From Acidobacteriota bacterium (GTDB lineage Bacteria > Acidobacteriota > Blastocatellia > RBC074), in assembly GCA_017991275.1 (NCBI GenBank), contig JAGNMH010000463.1:1-5177 (forward strand): a DNA stretch of 5,177 nucleotides, read 5' to 3'. The position numbers were made by a program, and so were the translations under genes. The notes beneath the pieces are model-generated. The model was not told where the DNA came from, did no database searches, and worked only from the letters and a program-made list of their open reading frames with translations. Positions 1-5,177 of the stretch are shown here, in pieces. Position 1 is the stretch's first letter, and each line of letters begins with the position of its first letter.

Positions 1-510
1 CGGTTTGTTTTTGAACAGGTCAATCAGCTCTTTCATCGTCATGTCTTTGCGCCAGAGCGGCAACCATTCGGGCAAGCTGGTGTAGCTTTTGATGCCGGAA
101 GTGTGCGTCAGCAAATGTTCGATGGTGATCTTGTGACCTTGCGTCGGGTAATCGGGCAGGAACTTGGTGATTTCGTCCGAAAGGCTTAGCTTGCCCTGTT
201 CCATCAACATCAGAATCGAAACTGCCGTGAACTGTTTGGTGACGGAACCGATACGAAAAATCATGTCCGGCTCAATTGCCACCCCGAGTTCCAAGTTGGC
301 CATGCCGTAGCCTTTGCGAAAGACGACCTGTCCGTCTTTGACGGCGATGACCGCCGCGCCGGGTTCGTTGGACTTGAAGGTTTTCTCCAACTCCTGATTG
401 ATTGCTGAAGTCAGAGCGTTGCCGTTGGCCGGAGCTTGAGCTGCTGCCTGAAACGACAGGGCAACAAGCAGAAGACCAGCCGCGAGATAGTTCGAGAATA
501 ATCGTTTCAT
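1..510 (-). CDS. Exported serine hydrolase, beta-lactamase class C family (N-terminal part)
   Basis: The 170 residues present begin at an ATG (508-510) and run off the left edge, so the C-terminal part is missing. Residues 1-26 form a classic Sec signal peptide: MKR, a hydrophobic core (residues 9-20), then an AAAQA cleavage region. The protein should therefore act in the periplasm or outside the cell. The mature part matches the class C beta-lactamase / penicillin-binding serine hydrolase fold (Pfam Beta-lactamase type): PGAAVIAVKDGQVVF at 50-64, FRIGSVTK at 85-92 containing the catalytic SxxK (nucleophile S89, K92), then HLLTHTSGI at 132-140, a hallmark of the family. The second catalytic motif (YxN or YxS) and the KTG-like motif would lie beyond the window. 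A GGAGA ribosome binding site (516-520) sits 5 bases before the ATG. The gene starts 33 bp after the fumarase stop on the same strand, so co-transcription is likely. Such proteins include D-aminopeptidases, esterases and carboxypeptidases, and the substrate cannot be told here. This frame is open from the start codon to the edge. Confidence 0.9.
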   Translation of the reverse strand, partial: MKRLFSNYLAAGLLLVALSFQAAAQAPANGNALTSAINQELEKTFKSNEPGAAVIAVKDGQVVFRKGYGMANLELGVAIEPDMIFRIGSVTKQFTAVSILMLMEQGKLSLSDEITKFLPDYPTQGHKITIEHLLTHTSGIKSYTSLPEWLPLWRKDMTMKELIDLFKNKP

Positions 511-543
511 TAGTTTCTCCGAGGAGGTGATTGAAGTCTGAGT

Positions 544-2064
544 TTAGAAAACTGGTGCGCTCAACGTCGCCAACACCGCTGCCGAAGCTTTTTCGACATC
601 GGCGTGCAGCGAATTGCCGTGAGCATCCATCGTCACAATCGCCGGGAAGTCTGTCACGCTCAGATGCCACATGGCTTCAGGGATGCCGAACTCCAGCAGG
701 TTCACGTCCAGGACTTCGTTGATGGATTTGGCGTAATACTGGGCCGCGCCGCCGATGGCGTTCAGGTAAACCGCGCCGTGTTCTTTCATCGCGGCCAGAG
801 TTTTCGCGCCCATTCCGCCTTTGCCCATTACAGCGCGAATGCCGTAGCGTTTGATGATTTCGCCCTGATACGGTTCTTCGCGGATGCTGGTGGTCGGGCC
901 AGCGGCTTTGATTTTGTACTTGTCGCCGTCTTTCAAAACTACCGGGCCGCAGTGGTAAAGCACCGAACCGTTCAGATCAACCGGCGGATCGTTTTTCATC
1001 AGATGAGCGTGAACTGCGTCGCGGCCTGTGTACATATCACCGTTGACCAGTACGACATCGCCGACTTTCAGTTCGCGGATTTGTTCTTCGGTGATCGGAG
1101 CGCGCAGGATTTTTTCTTTGCCGGTTGTGACGAAACCGCCGCCTTGCGCCATTTTGATATCCGGTTGTGTTTCGTCCCGGTAAAGCCAGCGTTTGATTTC
1201 GCCAGTCGTGGCGTCTAGCACAACTCCCAGCCGACGAAATGCCCAGCAGTCATAAGCCACGGAAACAAAGAAGCTGGCTGGCAACCGATTAAGCACGCCG
1301 ATCTTGCAACCGATCAAAGTTACTCCGCCGCCGAATCCCATCGTGCCGATGCCGAGCGTGTTTGAAGTCTGCACGATGTAATCTTCCAGTTTGGCCAACT
1401 CTGGAATCTCGTTGGTGTCGTCCAGCAAACGGAAGAGTTGTTCCTTGGCTTTGACATAACCCTGAGCGCGGTCGCCGCCGATGCAAACGCCAATGGCTCC
1501 GGCGCTGCATCCTTGTCCTTGAGCCTGCCAGACGGCATGGAGCAAACATTTGCGAACGCCATCCAGGTCGCGTCCGGCTTTGCCCAGATGCGGGATTTCC
1601 ATCGGCAGCGAGTACTGAATGTTTTTGTTTTCGCAACCGCCGCCTTTCAAAATCAGCTTTACTTCGATTTCATCGCTTTCCCATTGCTCGAAGTGCATGG
1701 TTGGCGTCCCAGGCCCAAGATTGTCGCTGGCATTTTCGCCCGTCAGTGAATTGACGGAGTTCGTTCGCAGCTTGCCGCGTTTGGTGGCTTCGGCAACGGC
1801 TTCGCGGATTTGCTGTTTCATCGCAATCTGGTTTGCGCCGACTGGAGTTTTGACCTCAAACGTTGGCCATCCGGTGTCCTGGCAAATCGGGCCTTCGTTG
1901 TCGGTGGCCATGTCAATGTTGGTGGCGATGACGTTCAAAGCTTGCAGCGAGCGCCCGCCTTGCTCTTCGCCCATTGCGCGAGCCATCGCCCGACGAACGT
2001 CTGGCGGCAAATTGGTTGATGTATGAGTGATCAGTTGCAGCATGCTTTCACGAAATGCGTCCAT
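544..2064 (-). CDS. Class I (Fe-S) fumarate hydratase, fused alpha and beta domains
   Basis: This 506-aa protein is a cytoplasmic Fe-S hydro-lyase that reversibly hydrates fumarate to L-malate in the TCA cycle; the related tartrate dehydratase activity cannot be excluded from sequence. The alpha-type domain covers about residues 1-285. It has CQDTG at 61-65, KGGGCENK at 140-147, a Cys followed by a GVxIGGD segment (C186, 192-198), and DCWAFRR at 272-278. C61, C186 and C273 are the expected [4Fe-4S] ligands. The beta-type domain (about 300-506) has NGDMYTGRDAVHAHL at 341-355, HCGPV at 371-375, GPTTSIR at 389-395, GKGGMG at 414-419 and NAIGGAAQYYA at 435-445. R395 and K415 have the same 20-residue spacing as the substrate-binding Arg/Lys pair of characterised class I fumarases, as I recall them. 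The ATG (2062-2064) has an AGAGGA ribosome binding site (2072-2077) 7 bases away. Separate alpha and beta genes are common in archaea; here they are one chain. The serine hydrolase gene follows 33 bp downstream. Confidence 0.93.
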   Translation of the reverse strand: MDAFRESMLQLITHTSTNLPPDVRRAMARAMGEEQGGRSLQALNVIATNIDMATDNEGPICQDTGWPTFEVKTPVGANQIAMKQQIREAVAEATKRGKLRTNSVNSLTGENASDNLGPGTPTMHFEQWESDEIEVKLILKGGGCENKNIQYSLPMEIPHLGKAGRDLDGVRKCLLHAVWQAQGQGCSAGAIGVCIGGDRAQGYVKAKEQLFRLLDDTNEIPELAKLEDYIVQTSNTLGIGTMGFGGGVTLIGCKIGVLNRLPASFFVSVAYDCWAFRRLGVVLDATTGEIKRWLYRDETQPDIKMAQGGGFVTTGKEKILRAPITEEQIRELKVGDVVLVNGDMYTGRDAVHAHLMKNDPPVDLNGSVLYHCGPVVLKDGDKYKIKAAGPTTSIREEPYQGEIIKRYGIRAVMGKGGMGAKTLAAMKEHGAVYLNAIGGAAQYYAKSINEVLDVNLLEFGIPEAMWHLSVTDFPAIVTMDAHGNSLHADVEKASAAVLATLSAPVF

Positions 2065-2120
2065 GATTTTTTCCTCTGAGTTGAGTGAAGTTAGAAATGC
2101 AGCAGTAATTTAGCACAAGG

Positions 2121-2153
2121 TTTCCAGTGTCGGCGAAAGCTTTCAAGTGTCGG
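2121..2153. promoter_or_regulatory. Paired 13-bp direct repeats around a palindrome, possible operator
   Basis: TTTCCAGTGTCGG (2121-2133) recurs as TTTCAAGTGTCGG (2141-2153), with one mismatch in 13 and a period of exactly 20 bp, about two helical turns. A perfect 10-bp palindrome GAAAGCTTTC (2135-2144) lies between the copies and overlaps the second. The site is 57-89 bp upstream of the fumarase start, where a promoter would be expected, and about 170 bp upstream of the divergent membrane-protein gene. The repeats are directly visible; binding of a regulator as tandem dimers is inference. I could not identify a convincing -35/-10 pair on either strand. Confidence 0.35.
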
Positions 2154-2157
2154 GTAT

Positions 2158-2257
2158 GGGTACGCGATGCTCCGGCTCGCGGTCTCGGCGGCAAACTACT
2201 TCCTGACGGATGACTGCGTCTTTGGTCACGTCCGCACGCTGGAAGCGATGCGTACCC
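2158..2257. repeat. 100-bp element with inverted GGGTACGC ends, probable dispersed repeat
   Basis: The left end GGGTACGC (2158-2165) is matched by GCGTACCC at the right end (2250-2257). Similarity continues inward imperfectly: the left arm reads GATGCTCC, and the right arm, read inward on the other strand, reads ATCGCTTCC. The body is GC-rich and shows no coding signal. The structure resembles the short non-coding palindromic or MITE-like repeats scattered through many bacterial genomes. With only one copy in the window, that it is dispersed is inference. It fills most of the divergent intergenic region. Confidence 0.4.
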
Positions 2258-2319
2258 CGCGGCACAACGCTTGCTGAATTCTTTGCTGACTGAATCCTGT
2301 GTGACAGAATCTGCAACTA

Positions 2320-4098
2320 ATGAAATCAACCATTGTTCTTGAACCTAAAAACTCTATCTGGAAAGCGAAGCTGGCGATTGCGTTGGCGTTGATCGTCATG
2401 ATTTCAGTCGCTGTGCTGCCTTTTTTTGTCATCGGCGAAGATCAAAAAATCGGATGCTGCGGTGGAGCAATGCCGGTCACGCATGATTCGTGGATGCATT
2501 ACAACCAGATGAATGCTTTCTGGCAGAGCCTTTCCGCTGGCATCGCCTATCCGCGTTGGGACGAAAACACTCACGGTTACGGAGCGCCTACGACCAGCTT
2601 TTATCCGCCGGGAGTTTATTACCTGACTTCGGCTGTCTACTTCGTCGCGCGCGACTGGTGGACAGCCTGGGCTGGATTTTACTGGTTGACGATGCTGGCT
2701 TCGGCGGCGGCTATTTTTGTTTACGCTCGGCAATCGCTTTCGCGTGGAGCTTCACTTGTGGCAGCCGCGGTTTATGTTTTCGCGCCTTATCACTTGCTGA
2801 ACCAGTATCAGCGCGGAGCCATTTCAGAATTCACCAGCTTTGTTTGGATTCCTTTGTGCCTATTGTTTGCCGAAAAGCTGGTTGCCGAGAGGTTGGTTCA
2901 TCACAGAAGCGCGGAGAACTCAGAGGCAGCACAGAGTCGGCTTACAAGTTTTGCAGGATTGGCCGCCAGCTTCGGAGCTTTTCTGTGGACGCATCCGCCG
3001 ACTGCTTATCAATTTTTGTTGGTATTCGGTTTGTGTCTGGCGGTTTTGGCGATCAGGGCAGGGAAGTGGCGCGAGTTGGGGGTTATTGTCGTTGCGCTCG
3101 TATTTGGTTCAATGTTGGCGGCGGCTTATTTTTATCCGGCGATTGTCGAACAGCAATTGGTCAACGGCGACGACGTCCAGCGTGTTTGGCCGTATCACGC
3201 CAGCTATGTCTTCGATTATTCGCAAACAGTTTATGACCGCGTCGGCAATCCGTTTTTTGTCAGGTTGGATCGAATCTGGGTTTTCAATCTGGCGGCGATT
3301 TTGACCTTGAGTCTGGCTTTGTGGAAAAGGCGAACTGCCGACGGAAGGTGTTCAGAGTACCGCCTTCAGGCGAAAGAGGCCGCAGGCCTTCCGGCTAAAG
3401 CCGGTACTCTAAACGCTCGCGTCTGGTTGTGGATTGCCGCCGGATTGCTGGCCAGCTTTTTGATGACGAAGTATTCGGCTCCGATTGGACGGCTGATTCC
3501 AAAGATCGAAATTGGAGTTTATTCGTGGCGGATGCTGACCCTGACCAGTTTTGCGATGGCGATGCTGGCGGGCGGAATTGCGGATTGCGGATTGCGGATT
3601 GCGGATTGGCGGAGGGTAGTTGCCTTAGTCGTACTGTTTGGCGTGTTGGCGATGAGCGGATATTACGTCGCTTGGCCGATGTGGCGCGCTCAATCGTTCG
3701 AGCCGAATTTGCAGCATTACAACTATGCCACTTTGCCAGCGGGCAGCCCGCGCGAAAATCCGGTTATGCCGCCTGTTCAGCTTGCCGCCGGCAAAGGTTC
3801 AATTGTAGTCGAACGCTGGACGCCTGAATTTCGTCGGCTTCGCGTCGGTCTCAGCGAAAACGATCAGCTTCAATTTCGAACTCGGAACTTTGCCGGATGG
3901 ACGGCGACGATTGACGGCAAACTTGCGCCGATCAATGAAGGTTCGGTCAAAAACATTCTTGTGAATCTGCCAGCGGGCGAGCATCGCGTCACGCTGGAAT
4001 TTCGTTCGACGCCGATTCGCCGCGTCAGCAATTGGATCACCATCCTTTCATTCGCAGTTTTACTATCAATCATCATCTTAAAACGGAGGAATTCATGA
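2320..4098 (+). CDS. Large multi-pass membrane protein, GT-C / YfhO-like ('PTPS-related' membrane domain)
   Basis: This 592-aa inner-membrane protein has about 12-13 predicted hydrophobic helices, roughly at 17-39, 97-112, 117-136, 143-161, 168-187, 209-246 (two), 250-273, 316-335, 367-385, 403-422, 430-450 and 570-587. The layout fits GT-C-fold glycosyltransferases. After helix 1 a long loop carries THDSWMHYNQ (54-63) and GIAYPRWDENTHGYG (74-88), where D56 and D81 are candidate catalytic acids. Next come FYPPGVYY (94-101), APYHLLNQYQRGAISE (155-170), THPPTAY (224-230) and YSWRML (401-406). Near the C-terminus FAGWTATIDGK (524-534) and NLPAGEHRVTLEF (549-561) form the beta-rich module seen at the end of YfhO-type proteins. 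The family likely moves sugars from lipid carriers; donor and acceptor are unknown. The ATG is the first start after an in-frame stop (2302-2304), but no clear ribosome binding site precedes it. The stop overlaps the next start as ATGA. Three unrelated repeats lie inside the frame (residues about 194-207, 343-366 and 420-430). Confidence 0.75.
   Translation: MKSTIVLEPKNSIWKAKLAIALALIVMISVAVLPFFVIGEDQKIGCCGGAMPVTHDSWMHYNQMNAFWQSLSAGIAYPRWDENTHGYGAPTTSFYPPGVYYLTSAVYFVARDWWTAWAGFYWLTMLASAAAIFVYARQSLSRGASLVAAAVYVFAPYHLLNQYQRGAISEFTSFVWIPLCLLFAEKLVAERLVHHRSAENSEAAQSRLTSFAGLAASFGAFLWTHPPTAYQFLLVFGLCLAVLAIRAGKWRELGVIVVALVFGSMLAAAYFYPAIVEQQLVNGDDVQRVWPYHASYVFDYSQTVYDRVGNPFFVRLDRIWVFNLAAILTLSLALWKRRTADGRCSEYRLQAKEAAGLPAKAGTLNARVWLWIAAGLLASFLMTKYSAPIGRLIPKIEIGVYSWRMLTLTSFAMAMLAGGIADCGLRIADWRRVVALVVLFGVLAMSGYYVAWPMWRAQSFEPNLQHYNYATLPAGSPRENPVMPPVQLAAGKGSIVVERWTPEFRRLRVGLSENDQLQFRTRNFAGWTATIDGKLAPINEGSVKNILVNLPAGEHRVTLEFRSTPIRRVSNWITILSFAVLLSIIILKRRNS
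2897..2937 (+). repeat. Degenerate CACAGAG-type repeat inside the membrane-protein gene
   Basis: The segment is built of loosely repeated units of 7-9 bases: CACAGAAG, CGCGGAGAA, CTCAGAGG, then CACAGAG. It encodes a polar stretch, HHRSAENSEAAQSR (residues 194-207), between two hydrophobic helices. Purine-rich repeats of this kind occur dispersed in many bacterial genomes (recalled, not searched). It is in frame and appears tolerated because it lies in a loop. Confidence 0.4.
3348..3416. repeat. 69-bp palindromic element with internal hairpins, inserted in frame
   Basis: The ends GTGTTCAGAGTACCG (3348-3362) and, on the other strand, GCGTTTAGAGTACCG (3402-3416) match at 13 of 15 positions. The inner nine (AGAGTACCG) are perfect. 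Three short hairpins fill the middle: CGCCT/AGGCG (3361-3372), AGGCC/GGCCT (3377-3389) and CCGGCT/AGCCGG (3391-3404). The whole can fold into a cruciform or a multi-branched RNA. At 69 bp it equals 23 codons and leaves the frame of the host gene intact, adding about residues 343-366 (from RCSEYRLQ to GTLNA) between two hydrophobic helices. It has the look of a mobile or dispersed palindromic repeat; copies elsewhere cannot be checked here. Confidence 0.7.
3577..3608 (+). repeat. Heptanucleotide tandem repeat (ATTGCGG)4 plus ATTG
   Basis: Four perfect consecutive copies of ATTGCGG (3577-3604) are followed by ATTG, and a near-copy ATTGGCGG follows at 3605-3612. In the frame of the membrane protein three units make one 21-base period, giving IADCGLRIADW (residues 420-430) at the end of a hydrophobic helix. 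Because 7 is not a multiple of 3, gain or loss of one unit would shift the frame of the host gene. Confidence 0.85.
4085..4089 (+). promoter_or_regulatory. Ribosome binding site that fixes the DUF2238-like start
   Basis: GGAGG lies 5 bases before the ATG at 4095, inside the last codons of the upstream membrane-protein gene. It selects this ATG over the in-frame ATG at 4032, which would overlap the upstream gene by about 67 bp and add 21 polar residues. Confidence 0.8.
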
Positions 4099-4739
4099 GC
4101 CAGGTCATCTCTCGCCCCACCCAAACAGAAACTCGAACATCGCATTCGTTCACGCTGATTGACGGCGTCATCATCGCTGGTTTGCTGCTGTGGGGAGCAG
4201 TTTTTCTGCTTCGCATGGCGTACTTGCGCATCTGGTTCAGCACGCCGATCTGCGTGGCCTGGTTGGGCGCGATTTACTTTTACGTCAAACAGCGGTTCGA
4301 CGTGAAGATTCCGATTGTGATGCTGGCGCTGGTTTACGCTTCGGTGGCGCTGGACGGACTTGGCAATTTGTTCAATTGGTACAGCACGAAATACCAGTAC
4401 ATCCAGTACGACGAAATCACGCACACGGTGATTCCGGCTCTGACCGCCCCGGTGATTGTCTGGCTGCTCAACGAAGGCTTGAAGCGATTCGGTTACAGGC
4501 TGCCGCTTTGGGTGGTGACTTTTTTTGCAATTACGACGATGTTTACGATTTCTGGTTTTTACGAGGTCATCGAATACTGGGACGACAGATACATGTGGCC
4601 TCAACCCGGCATGCGAATTCACGGAGCTTACGACACGCCGAATGATTTGCAGTGTGATTTAATTGGGATGATCGTCGGAGGACTGCTGGCATTTGGCGTG
4701 TTGAGAAGAGGTCAGAATTCAGAAGTGAAATCTGTTTGA
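4095..4739 (+). CDS. Six-helix inner-membrane protein, DUF2238 / YjdF-like
   Basis: The product is 214 aa with about six hydrophobic segments, near 22-39, 43-63, 72-90, 108-127, 135-155 and 185-203, so an inner-membrane location is clear. The pattern fits the DUF2238 (YjdF) family, whose members are about this long: polar residues near or inside the membrane, YDEITH at 105-110 (D106, H110), FYEVIEYWDD at 155-164 (E157, E160), and YDTPNDLQCDLIGMIVGG at 179-196 (D180, D184, D188). I recall the DT..D.....G ending as the family's best signature. No biochemical function is established for this family as far as I know. The conserved acids and histidine recall a metal-binding or membrane-hydrolase site, but that is inference. 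The start overlaps the stop of the GT-C-like gene (ATGA), so the two are translationally coupled and probably act in one process. Family membership is likely rather than certain. Confidence 0.72.
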   Translation: MSQVISRPTQTETRTSHSFTLIDGVIIAGLLLWGAVFLLRMAYLRIWFSTPICVAWLGAIYFYVKQRFDVKIPIVMLALVYASVALDGLGNLFNWYSTKYQYIQYDEITHTVIPALTAPVIVWLLNEGLKRFGYRLPLWVVTFFAITTMFTISGFYEVIEYWDDRYMWPQPGMRIHGAYDTPNDLQCDLIGMIVGGLLAFGVLRRGQNSEVKSV

Positions 4740-4775
4740 CAAAAACTTTTCCTAATCAGTGGATATTGCTAAACT

Positions 4776-4797
4776 TCGGCTGCGCCAAAACAGCCGA
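4776..4797. other. Short hairpin downstream of the membrane-protein operon
   Basis: TCGGCTG (4776-4782) and CAGCCGA (4791-4797) form a perfect 7-bp stem with an 8-base loop, 37 bases after the stop of the DUF2238-like gene. No run of T follows on the plus strand, so it is not a standard intrinsic terminator. It may still mark the end of the transcript. Confidence 0.35.
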
Positions 4798-4823
4798 CAG
4801 GAAGTAAGGATCGGTTGGAAGAG

Positions 4824-4868
4824 TGCCGCGAATGCGAACTGTTTTGCCTGCAATTCGCATTCGCAGCA
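4824..4868. other. Strong hairpin with an 11-bp perfect stem
   Basis: GCGAATGCGAA (4828-4838) is perfectly matched by TTCGCATTCGC (4854-4864) across a 15-base spacer. The stem extends outward by three more pairs past one C-A mismatch (4824-4826 with 4866-4868). No T tract follows. It lies between the operon end and a small open reading frame that starts 35 bases later. It could be a terminator lacking a U run, an operator or a repeat; the sequence does not decide. Confidence 0.5.
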
Positions 4869-4889
4869 TTAGTCATTGTGAACGACGAC

Positions 4890-4896
4890 AGGGAGA
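4890..4896 (+). promoter_or_regulatory. Ribosome binding site of the small reading frame
   Basis: AGGGAGA ends 7 bases before the ATG at 4904. It is the main reason to take the small reading frame seriously and to accept its start. Confidence 0.5.
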
Positions 4897-4903
4897 CTGA
4901 TCT

Positions 4904-5113
4904 ATGAAGTATCTCAGCAGGAACATCTTGCTTCACTTGTACGACATTTACCGGAAAAATCCGACTCGTGATCCAGAGATAAGTTATGGAGAGCTTTTCT
5001 CTCAGACAAAAGGCTCGCTTGGCCATTCCAGTGATTTCGTTGAATCTTTATTCGAGCCGGAGTTCCAGGATGGTTTCTGGGCTATGCCGGGGCGCAGCGC
5101 ATGGCAGGTGTGA
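4904..5113 (+). CDS. Hypothetical small protein, possibly a truncated gene
   Basis: This 69-aa reading frame has a good ribosome binding site and starts 35 bases after a strong hairpin. I do not recognise the product. Residues 1-17 (MKYLSRNILLHLYDIYR) look like an amphipathic helix. Together with EISYGELFSQ (25-34) and SSDFVESLFEPEF (42-54), they recall the first helices of a winged-helix or similar DNA-binding domain, but this is only an impression. From about residue 55 (QDGFWAMPGRSAWQV) the composition changes and the frame then stops. One other plus-strand frame stays open to the window edge, so a frameshift or a truncation by an inserted sequence is possible. No signal peptide or membrane segment is visible. 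It may also be spurious. Confidence 0.4.
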   Translation: MKYLSRNILLHLYDIYRKNPTRDPEISYGELFSQTKGSLGHSSDFVESLFEPEFQDGFWAMPGRSAWQV

Positions 5114-5177
5114 ATGGATTGGGTTGACGAAGATGCAGCGGGACGCCTACGCCTCTGGACTCTCCCCTGCCTCATCC

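Larger units (their letters stand above)
4740..4903. other. Intergenic stretch after the membrane-protein operon
   Basis: Apart from the two hairpins and the ribosome binding site listed separately, I see no gene or clear promoter here. After the small reading frame the last 64 bases of the window (5114-5177) also hold nothing I can name. Confidence 0.6.

Noticed and set aside
521..529. GAGGAGGTG on the plus strand as a ribosome binding site
   Set aside because: It lies on the strand opposite to the flanking genes, and the small plus-strand frame starting at 531 is antisense to the fumarase end and shows no protein-like features.
272..670. 132-codon minus-strand frame across the hydrolase-fumarase junction
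   Set aside because: It is out of frame with both genes, spans the fumarase stop and hydrolase start, and has an Arg/Ser-rich translation without motifs.
604..1218. 204-codon open frame on the plus strand
   Set aside because: It lies wholly antisense to the fumarase, whose conserved motifs cover the same bases; the translation shows no family features.
2490..3304. Overlapping plus-strand frames of 248 and 154 codons
   Set aside because: Both are alternative frames of the membrane-protein gene, which alone shows the regular helix pattern and family motifs.
3577..3608. CRISPR-like array
   Set aside because: The units are 7 bp and contiguous with no spacers, so this is a simple tandem repeat.
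4032..4094. Upstream in-frame ATG for the DUF2238-like gene
   Set aside because: It would overlap the upstream gene and add 21 polar residues; the ATG at 4095 has an ideal GGAGG and the ATGA overlap.
3870..4622. 250-codon open frame on the minus strand
   Set aside because: It is antisense to the end of the GT-C-like gene and to the DUF2238-like gene; its His/Arg/Gln-rich product is typical of a shadow frame.
4769..5026. 85-codon minus-strand frame
   Set aside because: It runs through the hairpin region and has no supporting homology signal; the opposite-strand frame has the better ribosome binding site.

Overview
The window reads as a chromosomal segment of a moderate-GC, Gram-negative-type bacterium. 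My best guess for the lineage is Acidobacteriota, perhaps Blastocatellia. That guess rests on the style of the genes (a fused class I fumarase, an exported serine hydrolase, a large GT-C-like membrane protein) and on several dispersed-looking palindromic and tandem repeats between and inside genes. It is inference only, because no rRNA or marker gene is present.

Left part, minus strand (1-2064): a single-chain, oxygen-sensitive type (class I, Fe-S) fumarate hydratase is followed after a 33-bp gap by the N-terminal 170 residues of an exported beta-lactamase-family serine hydrolase that runs off the left edge. The two are probably co-transcribed, but no functional link is obvious.

Middle (2065-2319): a 255-bp divergent intergenic region. 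It holds a near-perfect 13-bp direct repeat with a 20-bp period, centred on a 10-bp palindrome close to the fumarase start, and a 100-bp stretch bounded by inverted GGGTACGC ends that looks like a small dispersed repeat.

Right part, plus strand (2320-4739): a 592-aa multi-pass membrane protein of the YfhO / 'PTPS-related' GT-C type overlaps, through an ATGA stop-start, a 214-aa six-helix inner-membrane protein of the DUF2238 (YjdF) type. Translational coupling suggests that the two work together at the membrane, perhaps in handling a lipid-linked or surface glycan. The large gene carries three unrelated repeat sequences in frame: a CACAGAG-type degenerate repeat, a 69-bp cruciform-forming palindrome and a 7-bp tandem repeat. 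This is the most unusual feature of the window.

Right edge (4740-5177): no established gene. It holds two hairpins (one with an 11-bp perfect stem) and a 69-codon open reading frame with a good ribosome binding site, whose product I do not recognise. I found no CRISPR array, tRNA, rRNA, complete insertion sequence or convincing defence system.
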